From Sphagnum compactum (taxonomy: Eukaryota > Bryophyta > Sphagnopsida > Sphagnales), in assembly GCA_965153455.1 (NCBI GenBank), contig OZ234495.1:2604001-2668000 (forward strand): a DNA stretch of 64,000 bases. Direction: 5' to 3'. Within the stretch, counting starts at the first letter, position 1. Every line of letters begins with the position of its first letter. A model generated the notes under the pieces. That model did no database searches. It was not told the origin of the DNA and saw nothing but the letters and a program-made list of their open reading frames with translations. Below are positions 48,567-59,415 of the stretch, in pieces. The translations under genes were made by a program, and so were the position numbers.

Positions 48567-50878
48567 ATGCGTGTTTGGAGGCATGGAGTTCGTTTGTGTG
48601 TGTGCTTGGCTCTGTTGATCCTGGCAATCCGAGCATTCCCACGCCTTGAAGCACCAACCCCAAAGTCTCCCTTAAGCTTTTCTCACAAATTAGTAGAAGT
48701 AGTAGTACACACTGCTGCAACAGAAGAAGCAACAGCAACAGAAGCAGACTCAGAAGAAGCAGACTCATCATGTGAGGGGCGAAGAATCTTCATGCACGAA
48801 TTGCCATCATCCTTCAACACAGATCTTCTTGCAAAATGCAACAGAGGATTAGCAGACTGGATCGACTTCTGCGATCACTGGCTGAACGAAGGATTTGGGA
48901 AGCGGATTGAGGAAAATTTTTCTTCTTCTTTTCCTCACTGGTATGCGACAAACAACTATCTTCTGGAGGTGATTTTCCATCGTCGCATGGTCACCTATCC
49001 TTGCAGAACCCTAATCCCATCCAAAGCGGATGCTTTCTTCATCCCTTACTATGGAGGGCTTGAAGCTCTGGAGTATTTGTATGGGGAGAAGAAGCATCTG
49101 AGAGACACCCAAGGATCTTCCCTTATCAACTGGCTCCAGCAAAATGCGACAGAGATGTGGTCTCGCTACAATGGAGCTGATCACTTCATGGTGCTGGGAA
49201 GAACCTCTTGGGATTTCTTCCGCCAGAATGAAACCAGTTGGGGTACCAAGCTGCTGCAACAGCCGGAGCTTGCCAGTGTGACTGCTCTGGTGCTGGAGAA
49301 GATGCCATGGAAAGCTGCAGTTCAAGAAGCTGTGCCTTATCCCACTTCCTTCCATCCTCCTTCTCATGCTGCTCTCCAAGAATGGATGCACAAGGTAGGT
49401 GGGTGGGTGTCACAGGACTCCTCAAAACTCCTCAAAACTCTGGCCACACCACCCTTGTTGAACCTTGCTGCAGCTGCTTCGACAGACAGTGATTTCTTGT
49501 CAAATTTGTGTGTGTGTATGCATTTCTCAACATTTTTTGGCATGTACTGTAGCAATAATTTGTAAACTGCCCCCATGAGGATGATGACCAAGGCCATTGT
49601 GAAATGCACATACGTAATCCAAGGACATTGCAAGCAGAGTTGTTGAGATTCTTTTGCTTGAAATGATTGCAAGCAGAGGTGACAGTTCTTTTGCTTGAAA
49701 CAGTTGCAAGTGGAAGTGATAGTTCTTTTGCTTGAAACAATTCCAAGCAGAAGTGATAGTTCTTTGCTTGAGAGGGTTTGCAAGCAGAAGTGACAGTTCT
49801 TTTGCTTGAAATGGTTTTAGTTTTGAGACAGGCAGAATGAAGTTTTTGTTAGGGTTTCAGATTTCCAGTGCATACATCGTGTTACGATAGAGATCTCATC
49901 TGCTTGAAAGGGTTGGCAAGCGGAAATGACAGCTCTTTTGCTTGAAATGGTTCTTGTTTTAAGAGAGGAAGGAGGAAGGCCTTGTTAGGGTTTGAGATTT
50001 CCAGCGCATACAAATATCATGTTACAATAGAGATCTGTTTGGAAATTGTCAATCTCTCTATTGAAATAGCATGAGTGAAAGCAAAACCTTTGCTCGTACC
50101 CTATTTGAGTTGCAGAGGAGCATCTTCTTGCCTTGTGATCATGGGCGAATATATATACTGACCAGAGGGCACTCGGGCCATGTTGAGTCTGCAGGTAAGG
50201 AATATCAATCGAACAGCATTGTTCTCATTTGTTGGCGCCCCTCGCCCTGGAAAACCAGGAGACATCCGGATGGAGTTGATTGAGCAATGTAATGCATCAG
50301 CTAGGTGTACCTTCACAGACTGCACAGGGATCTCATGTGGCAAAAACCCACAAGTCGTCCTTTCTGCTTTCATGGACGCCGATTTCTGCTTGCAACCTAG
50401 GGGCGACACTCCAACGAGAAGATCAGCTTTTGACTCCATGATTGCTGGGTGCATACCCATATTCTTTCACAAAGATTCTGCATATACGCAGTATAAGTGG
50501 CATTTGCCTGGGGATTCCGAGTCGTATTCTGTATTTATAGATGAGAGAGACATACAACGTGGAATGAAAGTAGAAGATACTCTGAAGAAATTCACACAAG
50601 AACAGATTGTGTCATTACGCGAGAGGGTTATCTCTCTCCTTCCAAACATTGTGTACTTGAATGTCTCGAGCCCTGGAGAGGTGAGCGACATACAAGATGC
50701 ATTCAATCTCAGTGTCAATGGGATGGCAGAAAAAGTTAATTCCTGGAAAGTAAAGCAACATTTCTGTCCTCATTGCTTCCTAGGTAACCTTTGTAACCAT
50801 TCCATCCATCACATTTGTAATTGTCATATTATTTCTGCTCAATTCAGAGAAATCTTGCAAAGAGAAAAACAGAAGTAG
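48567..50878 (+). CDS. GT47 exostosin-family glycosyltransferase, MUR3/KATAMARI1-like (2 exons, 503 aa)
   Basis: Exon 1 is 48567-49394 (276 codons) and exon 2 is 50195-50878; donor AAG|GTAGGT and acceptor CTGCAG|GTAAGG join in phase 0. Residues ~8-24 form a single signal-anchor (LCVCLALLILAIRAF), giving a type II Golgi protein. The exostosin domain follows (~70-455) with FMHELPSSFN, WYATNNYLLEVIFHRRM, ADAFFIPYYGGLEALEYLYG, DHFMVLGRTSWDF, PYPTSFHPPS, LFSFVGAPRPG and FCLQPRGDTPTRRSAFDSMI then AGCIPIFFH and YTQYKWHLP. This pattern is that of MUR3-clade enzymes, which add galactose (or galacturonic acid) to xyloglucan side chains in the Golgi; the exact substrate is not certain. The tail after KVNSWK is atypical; an alternative ~60 bp intron (TAG|GTAACC near 50785 to TTCAG near 50847) would change it. 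No disabling mutation. Confidence 0.88.
49640..50040. repeat. Minisatellite and nested duplication in the GT47 intron
   Basis: TTCTTTTGCTTGAAA with flanking GCAAGCAGAAGTGACAG recurs about every 45-48 bp, at ~49650, 49688, 49722, 49757 and 49797. A larger duplication follows: ~49800-49895 and ~49930-50035 share GTTAGGGTTT.AGATTTCCAG, GCATACA, TCATGTTAC.ATAGAGATCT in order. Confidence 0.8.
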
Positions 50879-51236
50879 AAGATCATGTGATCAGAAAACT
50901 GCACAATAGGCTGATGTACAGTTGAAGAATGGCTTCAATATAGGCTGATGTATGTGTGTGCCAACGGTTAAGAAACAATGACTGCTAACTAAAGGTTTTG
51001 AAATCTGTTGTTCATCTGGAAAATAATGGATTGTGTACCTCTGCTCTTTTTTTCTGACGGAATGTTTCTTGGACCCTGGATGATGGAGCAGAGAGGAGGA
51101 GAATGGAAGGAGCTCAAGTCGACAGGTAACGAGGGGATGTGAAGGTCAAGTGGAGAGTGAACATGACAATAATCACTGAAAGCAACAGATGTGAAAGCAA
51201 TCACAGATATAGCAAACAGGGTTCAAGATCTGCTCG
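50879..51236. other. Intergenic downstream of the GT47 gene
   Basis: Holds the presumed 3'UTR of the GT47 transcript. GGCTGATGTA occurs twice (~50910 and ~50943). No other feature seen. Confidence 0.4.
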
Positions 51237-52359
51237 TAACAATAATCTCCAAGTCAAACCTAGGTTTAGGTTTTCTTTCTCACCAGAGTGCTCAACATCA
51301 AAAATCACTTATAGGTTAAGCATAACTTACAGATTAGTGGATGATGCATGTCCACTGACTTCTGTTGATATCTTGAAAGATCAACTGTTGTTAGAAACTA
51401 AAAGGTTATAGAGGGTTAGGCACCTTTGAGCATTTCAAGCATTCTGCTCTCTCAATTGAGCTTCTATGGGCGGAGGCTGAGCTTTGCATGGAAGGTCTAT
51501 AGCCTAAAGAAAGTGCTCAAGTGTCGAGGCAATTCTTTTGTTGACATAGATAATAGCAAGTGGGTTGTAAAAAACAGAATGCAAAATAAGATGTTCTTAT
51601 TAGGCAATGGGGACAATGACATTTACCATTGCCCAACAAAAGTGCAAAAGATATGAGCTTTCGTTGTGAAGGTCCAGGGCATTGAATGCCAACCCAAAAC
51701 AAAGCCTGTTGGTATGACATGTGGGCTGCCACTGTACCATTCACAAAACTGATGAGAGAGCATTTGCACTTGTGAATTTCTGCAAGAGGCTATTGTGAAG
51801 GACTGAAAATTGTTATTGCTAACAAGTGTTTAACAGTAATATTTCCAGGGATGATAAAACTAGAGCAAGTGTGATACATCAAATACTGGAAGTTTAATAC
51901 CTAAATTTGCTTCAGACATGGAATGTCGGCTTATGATGAGCACAACCCAATTTAGCAAAAAACCCTCAATCTGCTTTAAATGCCTATTGGTGAAAACAAA
52001 AAATATAGTTTGGCAAAACCAAATGTAGATCTGGATTTTATATCCAAGTACATATCTGTGAATCAACTTTCTAGTCGAGGAGTTTATGGACTATTTCTAG
52101 AGAGAGTCTATCACAAGATGTACATAGCTAAATTCACACATATCTCTTTGGAGAACCAAATTTGGAGCAAATGTCCAGGTCTTTCTTACAGAAGGTTTTT
52201 CAAAGAGAATTCAGGGATGGCCTTATGAAATATTGTAAACTGGTGGGAGTTTTCTGCATTTGACATGCGCGGATTGCCTGTTAGATCCAGCAGATTGGAA
52301 GGAGTTTTGGAGTCAATGCCAGAATCTAACAACTGCATCCCTCGGAGTTAAGCCAAGTC

Positions 52360-53841
52360 TCATACATGCCCTTCTGTAAGAAAAATACGTTCATTCAAGG
52401 TTAGTTTCTGCTTAATAAAATCCTGTCTTTCTGTATGTAAGGTTTCCTTGATCTCGTGCCATCCAGGCCGTTGGCAAGGATCGTGGTGCCAACACTTGAG
52501 CAATAGTTGGGTCATCCCAGGGCTCAAGTAGTCAGGCAGCTTTGGTCTTCCGCCTGACAATACCGCATCGTAGTCTGTCCTTCGGACGCCTTCACATTCA
52601 AAAGGAATATAGCCAGTGAGTAGCTCATAACACACCATGCCAAAACTATACACATCCACTGCTGCTGTAAATGTGGGCGTGATACGCTCCTTCACTGCTT
52701 TCAGCACTTCGGGTGGCCTCCAAAACCCGGTGCCCACAACGCAGTCCGAGCTCTCGTAGTCCCCAACATAAACCAAAAACCAATCATAGGCCAAATCTTC
52801 TTTTAATTCGACTTCTCTAGAATTATGATATCGAATTCTACCGTCCTTTTCATATTCACCTGGCAACACAAAGATGTTGGAGGCTTTGAGGTCTCTGTGT
52901 ATGATTCCAATCTCACACAGATTTTCCATTCCAAGAGCGATCTGCTCCATTATGCGCAATGTCGTGTTATAAGGAAAAGGCATCATCATCATTTGCGTAG
53001 CATCATCATCCTCCATGTTGCTGCGCATCCGAGAGAAGAGATAGTCCATTCTCTTGTCGATAAGATTTCGCAAATCTCCTCGATAGGCATCCATGACAAG
53101 CGACACCTCTCCGGTGATATTATCCTCTGAGAGGCCAATCAGGCGGCAAAGACCCAAATTGCGCGATTGTTCCAAATGTTCTATTCGCCTTCGCAACTCG
53201 TGAACTGCACGAACTCCGAGACGGCCTTTGTATCTTTTGACGACCACATCTTCTTTCGATTCCCTCTGCCACCAGGTGTATTTAGCCAAGTACACATGTG
53301 CCTGGCCCCCTTCTGCGATGGCCTCTACTAATTCAAGTCGTGATGGATCTATTGATGTTAGTTCCAGCAGGTGGCGAAGCCTTTGGTCCTCATATTTATC
53401 ACTCTCCTGCACAAGACGAGCTGCTGGACCCTCCTCCGGCTCCGAAAGCTCACTCCAAAGGTACTCAGGTGCGCTCCCGTGGTACGTCTGTTGGGTTAGT
53501 TCTCTTAGATTTGGATCCTCCTCCGCCTCTGCAAGGTCACTCCAAAGGTACTCAGGTGGGCTCCCGTAGTACGTCTGTTGGCTTAGTTCGCTTAGATTTG
53601 GATCCTCCTCCGCCTCTGCAAGGTCACTCCAAAGGTACTCAGGTGGGCTCCCGTAGTACGTCTGTTGGCTTAGTTCGCTTAGATTTGGATCCTCCTCCGC
53701 CTCTGCAAGGTCACTCCAAAGGTACTCAGGTGGGCTCCCGTAGTACGTCTGTTGGCTTAGTTCGCTTAGCTTTGGATCCTCCTCCGCCTGTAGCTCCCTC
53801 CCAACGCAATCCCCGTATTTGCTAGAGCATGATGCGTCCAT
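52360..53841 (-). CDS. Atypical TKL-like protein kinase with N-terminal 29-aa repeats (copy A)
   Basis: Intact 493-codon single-exon frame. Residues 20-135 are four tandem 29-residue repeats (consensus start EEDPNLSELSQQTYYGSPPE, ending EYLWSDLAEA). The kinase domain spans ~168-470: Gly-rich loop AEGGQAHVYL (176-185), VVVK lysine 202, catalytic HRDLKASN (H315, D317, N322), then GDYESS where DFG is expected (D361-Y362-E363), GTGFWRPPEVL as the APE region, DVYSFGMVCYELLTG and LLLKCWHHDPCQRP of the C-lobe. K, HRD-D and metal-site Asp are kept, so it may be active despite the changed DFG. No signal peptide or membrane span; probably cytosolic. Such kinases seem abundant in mosses (my recollection). 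The start is MDAS, conserved in copy B; upstream frame is closed by TGA here. The last ~20 residues come from sequence not in copy B. Confidence 0.87.
   Translation of the reverse strand: MDASCSSKYGDCVGRELQAEEDPKLSELSQQTYYGSPPEYLWSDLAEAEEDPNLSELSQQTYYGSPPEYLWSDLAEAEEDPNLSELSQQTYYGSPPEYLWSDLAEAEEDPNLRELTQQTYHGSAPEYLWSELSEPEEGPAARLVQESDKYEDQRLRHLLELTSIDPSRLELVEAIAEGGQAHVYLAKYTWWQRESKEDVVVKRYKGRLGVRAVHELRRRIEHLEQSRNLGLCRLIGLSEDNITGEVSLVMDAYRGDLRNLIDKRMDYLFSRMRSNMEDDDATQMMMMPFPYNTTLRIMEQIALGMENLCEIGIIHRDLKASNIFVLPGEYEKDGRIRYHNSREVELKEDLAYDWFLVYVGDYESSDCVVGTGFWRPPEVLKAVKERITPTFTAAVDVYSFGMVCYELLTGYIPFECEGVRRTDYDAVLSGGRPKLPDYLSPGMTQLLLKCWHHDPCQRPGWHEIKETLHTERQDFIKQKLTLNERIFLTEGHV
53437..53784 (-). 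repeat. Coding minisatellite, four 87 bp units
   Basis: Four in-frame 29-codon units encode repeats 1-4 of kinase A. Units 1-3 are almost identical even at the nucleotide level; the unit nearest the kinase domain (RELTQQTYHGSAPEYLWSEL) is more divergent and is the one resembling the single unit in copy B. Confidence 0.93.
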
Positions 53842-54023
53842 GGCGTTTCAACTCAAGGCTGGCTGGCTACGAGCTGGGATGGCTCCTGGCTGGCTCATTA
53901 CTCGTGACGATTTGATCATTAACTCGGGAAAGTAGAGAGAGATTCAGCAAAACTGCAAGAACACACTTGGGAGTTGGATAACACTAATATGCAAGCAAGA
54001 CAAGGCAAGAACGTGGGTGGGGG

Positions 54024-54031
54024 GTATATAG
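54024..54031 (-). promoter_or_regulatory. TATA box of kinase A
   Basis: GGTATATAGACGG on the plus strand reads CTATATACC in the gene's sense, ~183 bp upstream of the start codon. The same sequence stands at the same place in copy B. Confidence 0.45.
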
Positions 54032-54689
54032 ACGGAAAGAAAGCGGGATGAACGAGACAGCAGTTGCAATAAAGAGATGGAGAAGCTGAGTATTCTCATC
54101 AACAAAACGTACCTGTAAAAAAGCAAGCTTGAGAGAGACGAAGAAGAGCGCCTGTGGTCCGTGATGAGAAGAAGAATTTGAGCGACAAGCATAAATGCGA
54201 AGAAGCAGAGGGTTGACGGATACGCGGAAAAAGCAAGCAACTTGTGCAACAGTTGGCCGTCGGCTTTACCGATAAAAAGCCGGAAGCTGCTGAAAGGTCT
54301 GAGATTGGGAATCGTAGGAAACGCGCCGGGAAGACCGTACCCGCCAAGGGACCCACCACTGGTAACGCCACATGGGAGCTTGACAGATTCTACGGATACG
54401 CGTGAATAAGAAGAGTCCGATGTCGGAAACATGGGCAATCGACGGAGACTGGTCCCGCAGCTGTGTATGTGTTTCCACCATCTTAGGGACTATCGGTTAT
54501 GGCTTCTGTCGCGCACTGTATCGTCGGGCAAACTTTCAGTTTTATGATGCGAGTCTTATTACTGGCCCACAGCCTGCTTGCTTGCTTGCTGGCAACCCAG
54601 CCTGTTAGGTCTTTGTCCGATCTTGGAGCATTTTGCATACTGGGGTTTTTCTTTCTTAGTATCGGGGTCGCCTCCAAAGAAGAGAGGCC

Positions 54690-55965
54690 GATCCTATGGT
54701 GGTCTTGGTGATTGGGGTAGCAGGATTTGTTGGCCAGAACTCAGGTCTTTCTTGCTTTGAAAAAACGTGGTGATGGGGGCGTTGTGGGTATCGATAATTT
54801 CAACAGCTACTATGAGATTTCTCTGAAGAGATCAGCAGGGCAAGAGCCTCTTGCAAAGCATCGCACTTTTGTGATTGATGTCGACATACAACAAAATGCA
54901 TTTCTTCTCAACACCGTTATCTTCGGAGCTGGTCCAGATCACCCATGTGATGCATCTGGCAGCCCGAGCAGCTGTACGCTACGCAATGGAGAATCCAGGC
55001 TCATATGTGCGGAGCAACATTGCTCAACTGGTGAATAGGTATCTTTGAGATATATGCAAGCCTGCAAATCCACAGCCATCCATAGCTTGGGCTTCATCAA
55101 GCTCTGTGTAATATGGGTTGTTGAACACAAAGGTACACACTCTTTCTTTCCCTGTTGAACTTTCTCACCAAGTCAGTACACCACAATAAAGAATATATTT
55201 TACCCAGCCCTTAGCATAAATGGCTCGCAGATGACTTCAGCGGAACATAATTTTCACAATGTGGCCACACTGGACATGATTTCTAATGCTTGCCCAAAAA
55301 GATTACTGACTCAGCTTGTTTCCTGGGAAGTTTCGCAGGTGCCCTATTCTCAGAGCTGGACCAAACTGGTCAACCTGCAAGTCCTATGCAGCAACAAAGA
55401 AGGCTGGAGAGGAGATTGCTCATGAATACATATCACGACATCTATGGACTTTCCATCAGTGGCCTGCAGTTTTTCACTATTTATGCGCCAGGGGTTAGAC
55501 CCAATATGACCTACTTTCCTTCACTCGGGATATCTTGAATGGGAAACCCATCGACACATATACCAAGGAACCAACAACAAAGATTTGGCTCATGATTTCA
55601 CTTACATTGATGACGTTGTCAAAACTGGATGTGTTGCATCTCTTGGTGTGGTGGACAAAAGCACAAGTATTGGAGGGAAGAAGACAGGTCATGTGTGGCT
55701 CTGCATTTTTAACCTTGGTATACTAGTATTCCAGACACTATTGCCTACCTTTGTTGACATTCTTGAGAAGTATCTCAACCTGAAATCCAAAAGAGAAATT
55801 GTGAAAATGCCTTGTGATGGTGATGTCCCCTTCACCGATGCCAACAACATCTGTGCAGCTCAGGCTTAGCTGCAATACAAGCCACAAACAAATATTGAAG
55901 GAGGGATTGAAGAAGTTTGTGAAATGGGATGTTTCGAGGCTGTTCTACAAGATGCCATCTGAAGA
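54690..55965 (+). pseudogene. UDP-glucuronate 4-epimerase (GAE-type) pseudogene, copy A
   Basis: GAE enzymes convert UDP-GlcA to UDP-GalA for pectin in the Golgi. Pieces in order but in different frames: VVLVIGVAGFVG (Rossmann start), ALKKRGDGGVVGIDNFNSYY, THVMHLAARAAVRYAMENPG, SIAWASSSSV, SYAATKKAGEEIAHEY (the YxxxK catalytic motif with Tyr and Lys present), YGLSISGLQFFTIYAPG, AHDFTYIDDVVKTG, FNLG and DVPFTDANN. At least one frameshift follows FVG (~54740), another follows FLLN (~54925), an extra base breaks SSSSV (~55115), unrelated sequence interrupts 55125-55290, and more shifts follow. It cannot encode an enzyme. It is divergent from the kinase on the opposite strand. Confidence 0.88.
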
Positions 55966-58900
55966 TGTGGTGTGACTTGGGATGTGAAATGTAGGCAAGG
56001 GCAAAAGGAACTGGAATTGTTTTCAGAAATTTGTGTTGTTAATTTTTTTCATCTCTCTGTCTACTGACATATTTCACAGTACATGTGTTTTGTTTGCAAA
56101 AAAATCACAATGAATGTGATCCTGCAGTTTTGGTGTGTAGGTTGCAACTGTTTTCTAGACCACAAGAGCAGCAACTCTATCACCAAATGCGAAAGAGGGA
56201 GGTTGGCAAGCATTGTGTTTGTGTGCACCCACAATGGCAGTATACCCATTAAGAACTTATGCTGTACACTGCACTTGTTCCTAAAGCACATTAAATAGAG
56301 CAAACGTGACACTTCGAGATGAAGACACTTGTAAGCTTTCTTGTACATTGTTCCTCATTCTTTGTCTGTGTGCTGCCTTCTTCTCTTACATTGTATCTTT
56401 CAATAGGTATGTGTGTTTTGCTTGCTGGAAGAACTTGACGTAATTGTAGTGGTATCCTTTGAAGCAAACTGAAATATTGCACACAATCTATGCAAGATGC
56501 AATACCTGATCATGGCTTAGAGCTACGTGATCAAAGTACATGAGTTGATAGGAAGTTTTGCTTGAGTTCTTGCAGGTGAGAGAGAGAAACTGTGGTAGGA
56601 GTTCTTTTTGGATCATTTGCAATGGCAGGATGACACATCAAAGAACGTAAATGAACATCAATATTGTCGGAATTCCCATATCAGTTGGAGCCATAGCTGA
56701 TGTTAGTGTCAATCTTTTTGCTCTCTGTCGGTTGCTATCCTGACATGGTCTAAACTTTGGTAGAAAAACTCTATCTTGATCCTTTGCACTAGTGGATTTG
56801 TGCACTAATAGATATGCAATATAATTTATCTTCTCCCTCTTTTTATCCATGATCATGGAGGGATAATATTGGTCGGTGTGGAAGTAGAAAGGTATAAAAG
56901 GTGTCCATCTGGGGATGTGTTCACAATTCCAATTTTCTGAGCACATGATTGATAAGCAGGTTCTCTTAGCTGTTACAAAGAATCAATTAGCATTCTCAGT
57001 TGTGAGTTGCTGTTTGTAGATTTGGTAATACATGTGTTCAAGCTTGTAGAACATTATTTTCGTCTTGGACTGTCAGTAGCTTGTCACAGGCAAGCTGAAT
57101 ACTTTCTCGACATATTGATGTGTTGATTGTGGCAGGTATGGCATTATAGGCCAATTGACATAGAAGAGCAAGTTGCAATTTTGGAGTGGTTTTTTCAGAG
57201 CGGCTTATTTATATGAAACATGGATTTTGTATTTTTGGATTCCTTTTGACTCTATTATGGCTTTTGTTGCAGCACTACATAATGAAGGCCTTCATGTGAG
57301 ATTGGCAAGCCTAGGAGACAAAACCATGGGAGGCTTTGTGTAGCCTTGATTTGGAAAAAAAAAATCACTTTGGGATCATCTTTTTAGACATGTATTAGAA
57401 ATATGTGAAAACAAATGTTGGACACCTTACATATTGGTCATATTGGGAACCGTACATTTTGGTGATATTGGTTATAATGGTTTTTATTTTCTAGCAAGGG
57501 CTGACTAGATGGGTTTTGTTGGGACTTTTGTGGACTGCATCTGTAGTCTTTTGCACATACTGCAAGTGCTATAAAATACGTTTTCCATGTTTGTTTTGCA
57601 TAGTGAGTTTTAGTTGTTCTATATCCCAATTATGTTTCCTGTGAGTTTTTGCATCATGTGTCATATCAGCGTTATTCAAGTTCTTGTGATATATGAGGTT
57701 TATTTAAACATGTGAGGCTATTGTGTGGCCTGTGTGGTTTGTAGCCACAGGCAAGAGCAAAGGCAATAGAGTGATACGTGGTTAAACTAAATCTGAACTT
57801 ATGTTGTTTGAGCATTGATGTATTTTTGCTAAAAGAAGTGGATGGTGCTGTTGCTTCCAGATTCCACCACCGCGAAGTTCTTGGCGACTGAAACTTGGCT
57901 CTGCAACCACCCCATTTTTTGGTGTCCAGGTACAATGCAGTTTTCTTCAATTTCTCAATCAAGTTTACAATATAGTTTTGTTTGAATAAGTTGATGTACT
58001 ATGATTTGTTAGTCTGTATGTTCACGATCTAGAGCAAGGGTCTTCCACTCGTACCTAGATGGCAATTCTTGAGCTAGAAGTATGATGGCTGGCTATTAGT
58101 ATGTTTGTACATCAGAAATTCTCAACTATGGTTGTCATGTTTAGATGAAATTTGATGTTGGGGATCCTCATCCGTTTGTTATGAACCACCTGAGTATTAA
58201 TCTGATGTGCACAAGCATCTACACAACTATGAGTTATTTGAGGTTTTGGTATGCAACCCTTTCTAGAGGAGCCTTTTCATGTTGCTTTTGGGCATATATG
58301 TCTTGTTAGTCTTTTTGTTAAGGGATCCATTAATTTGACAAAATAGTTACAAGGCTATAATAACATGCTTACAATTGACAGCAGAATGGGTCAGGAAACA
58401 TGGGTTGGAGTTTGCACTATGACTCATGCACGTGCACAATGGAGCAACCTCTGTGCAAATAATCTTGCTTATCATAGACTAGAGAAGTAAAAACATCTGG
58501 AAGAGGTGATTTGTGTTTCACAATGACAAGGTACATATGTGGCAATGACAAAAGGGTGTGTCAATTGACAAAACATATTTTTGGGTTGAAACATTTTTGC
58601 TGATTTTTGCAGCAATTAATGATGAAAATTGATTTGGATCCAAGAAAAAATGGAAAACCTCTATTGAGCTCAAGTTACAAAGAAGAAAAGCAAATTGCTT
58701 ACGTATTTACGAATTCAGTGTGCTTTTGTACATGACATGATCTTTGGAACATTCTGCAAAAAGGTGGAATGATCCATTTTGCAAGGGACCTAATCCTTAG
58801 ATTCAATGTGATTTGGTGCACTACATGATCTATGAAACATGCTTTGCAACTAGCTTCAATAATCCTTTTTGTAAGAGAGGTGATTTGTAGTCATGAGGAG

Positions 58901-58989
58901 TGCATAACTGTGGGGTGGCAATTTGCAATGTCTATTTAAATTGGATGAGACAAAGAAAGAGATTCAAGATGAGTATTTCTCAATATTGA
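55966..58989. other. Intergenic sequence
   Basis: No supported gene. A short exon-like stretch at 57137-57200 (after GTGGCAG, reading VWHYRPIDIEEQVAILEWFF) is noted but unrecognised. Frames at 56638-56946 and 57672-57962 (minus) show no family features. Confidence 0.4.
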
Positions 58990-59415
58990 TTTCAGACTTA
59001 AATTTAGGTTTTAAGGTTTCAGTTGTAGTTTCAATTTAGTATTTGAATCAAACTTACAATTTAATTTTTATTTTAGGGTTTCAACTTTAGTGTTCAAGTT
59101 TAATGTTTAATGTTTTGCTACCCATTTGGGGTTGAGGCATTGAATTATAGATTAGGCTATCAATTTCAAATTTAAGGTTCAATTTAGGGTTCACATTTTA
59201 GTTTAGGTTTTAGGTTTTAGTTTAAAATTATGGTTTAAGGTTTTAATTTTGGTAACAATTAGGGTTTTAGTTCCATTTGCAATTAATGGTTAATAGTTTT
59301 AGTTTTATTTTGGGAAATTTTATTTTTATATTTCTTAGTTGAAGGTTTTAGTTTGAATTTTAGGTTGTGATTTGGGTTTTGGTTTCACTTTTAGGGTTAA
59401 GGTTTTATTAACTTT
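58990..59415. repeat. Degenerate telomere-like minisatellite
   Basis: About 420 bp made of variants of TTTAGGTTT, TTTAGGGTTT and TTTCAATTTAGG, as expected from diverged (TTTAGGG)n or a telomere-like satellite. Spacing between words is irregular (7-30 bp). Confidence 0.6.

Larger units (their letters stand above)
51237..54785. repeat. Segmental duplication, copy A
   Basis: Matches 61069-64000 in the same orientation at high identity across non-coding 3' flank (51237-51900), kinase gene, promoter and the start of the epimerase pseudogene. Differences: copy A has ~390 bp of extra sequence at ~51995-52390 and three extra 87 bp units in the kinase. The right boundary cannot be set because copy B reaches the window end. 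Confidence 0.92.

Noticed and set aside
49364-49783. Minus-strand frames over the GT47 intron with repeated FQAKELSL words
   Set aside because: They are translations of the intron minisatellite.
53298-53825. 175-codon plus-strand frame with PPPLQGHSKGTQ repeats
   Set aside because: It is the antisense shadow of the kinase minisatellite; the repeat pattern simply mirrors the 87 bp units.
53944-54438. 164-codon minus-strand hydrophobic frame upstream of kinase A
   Set aside because: It lies around the TATA box, and in copy B the corresponding frame is broken by indels, so it is not conserved as protein.
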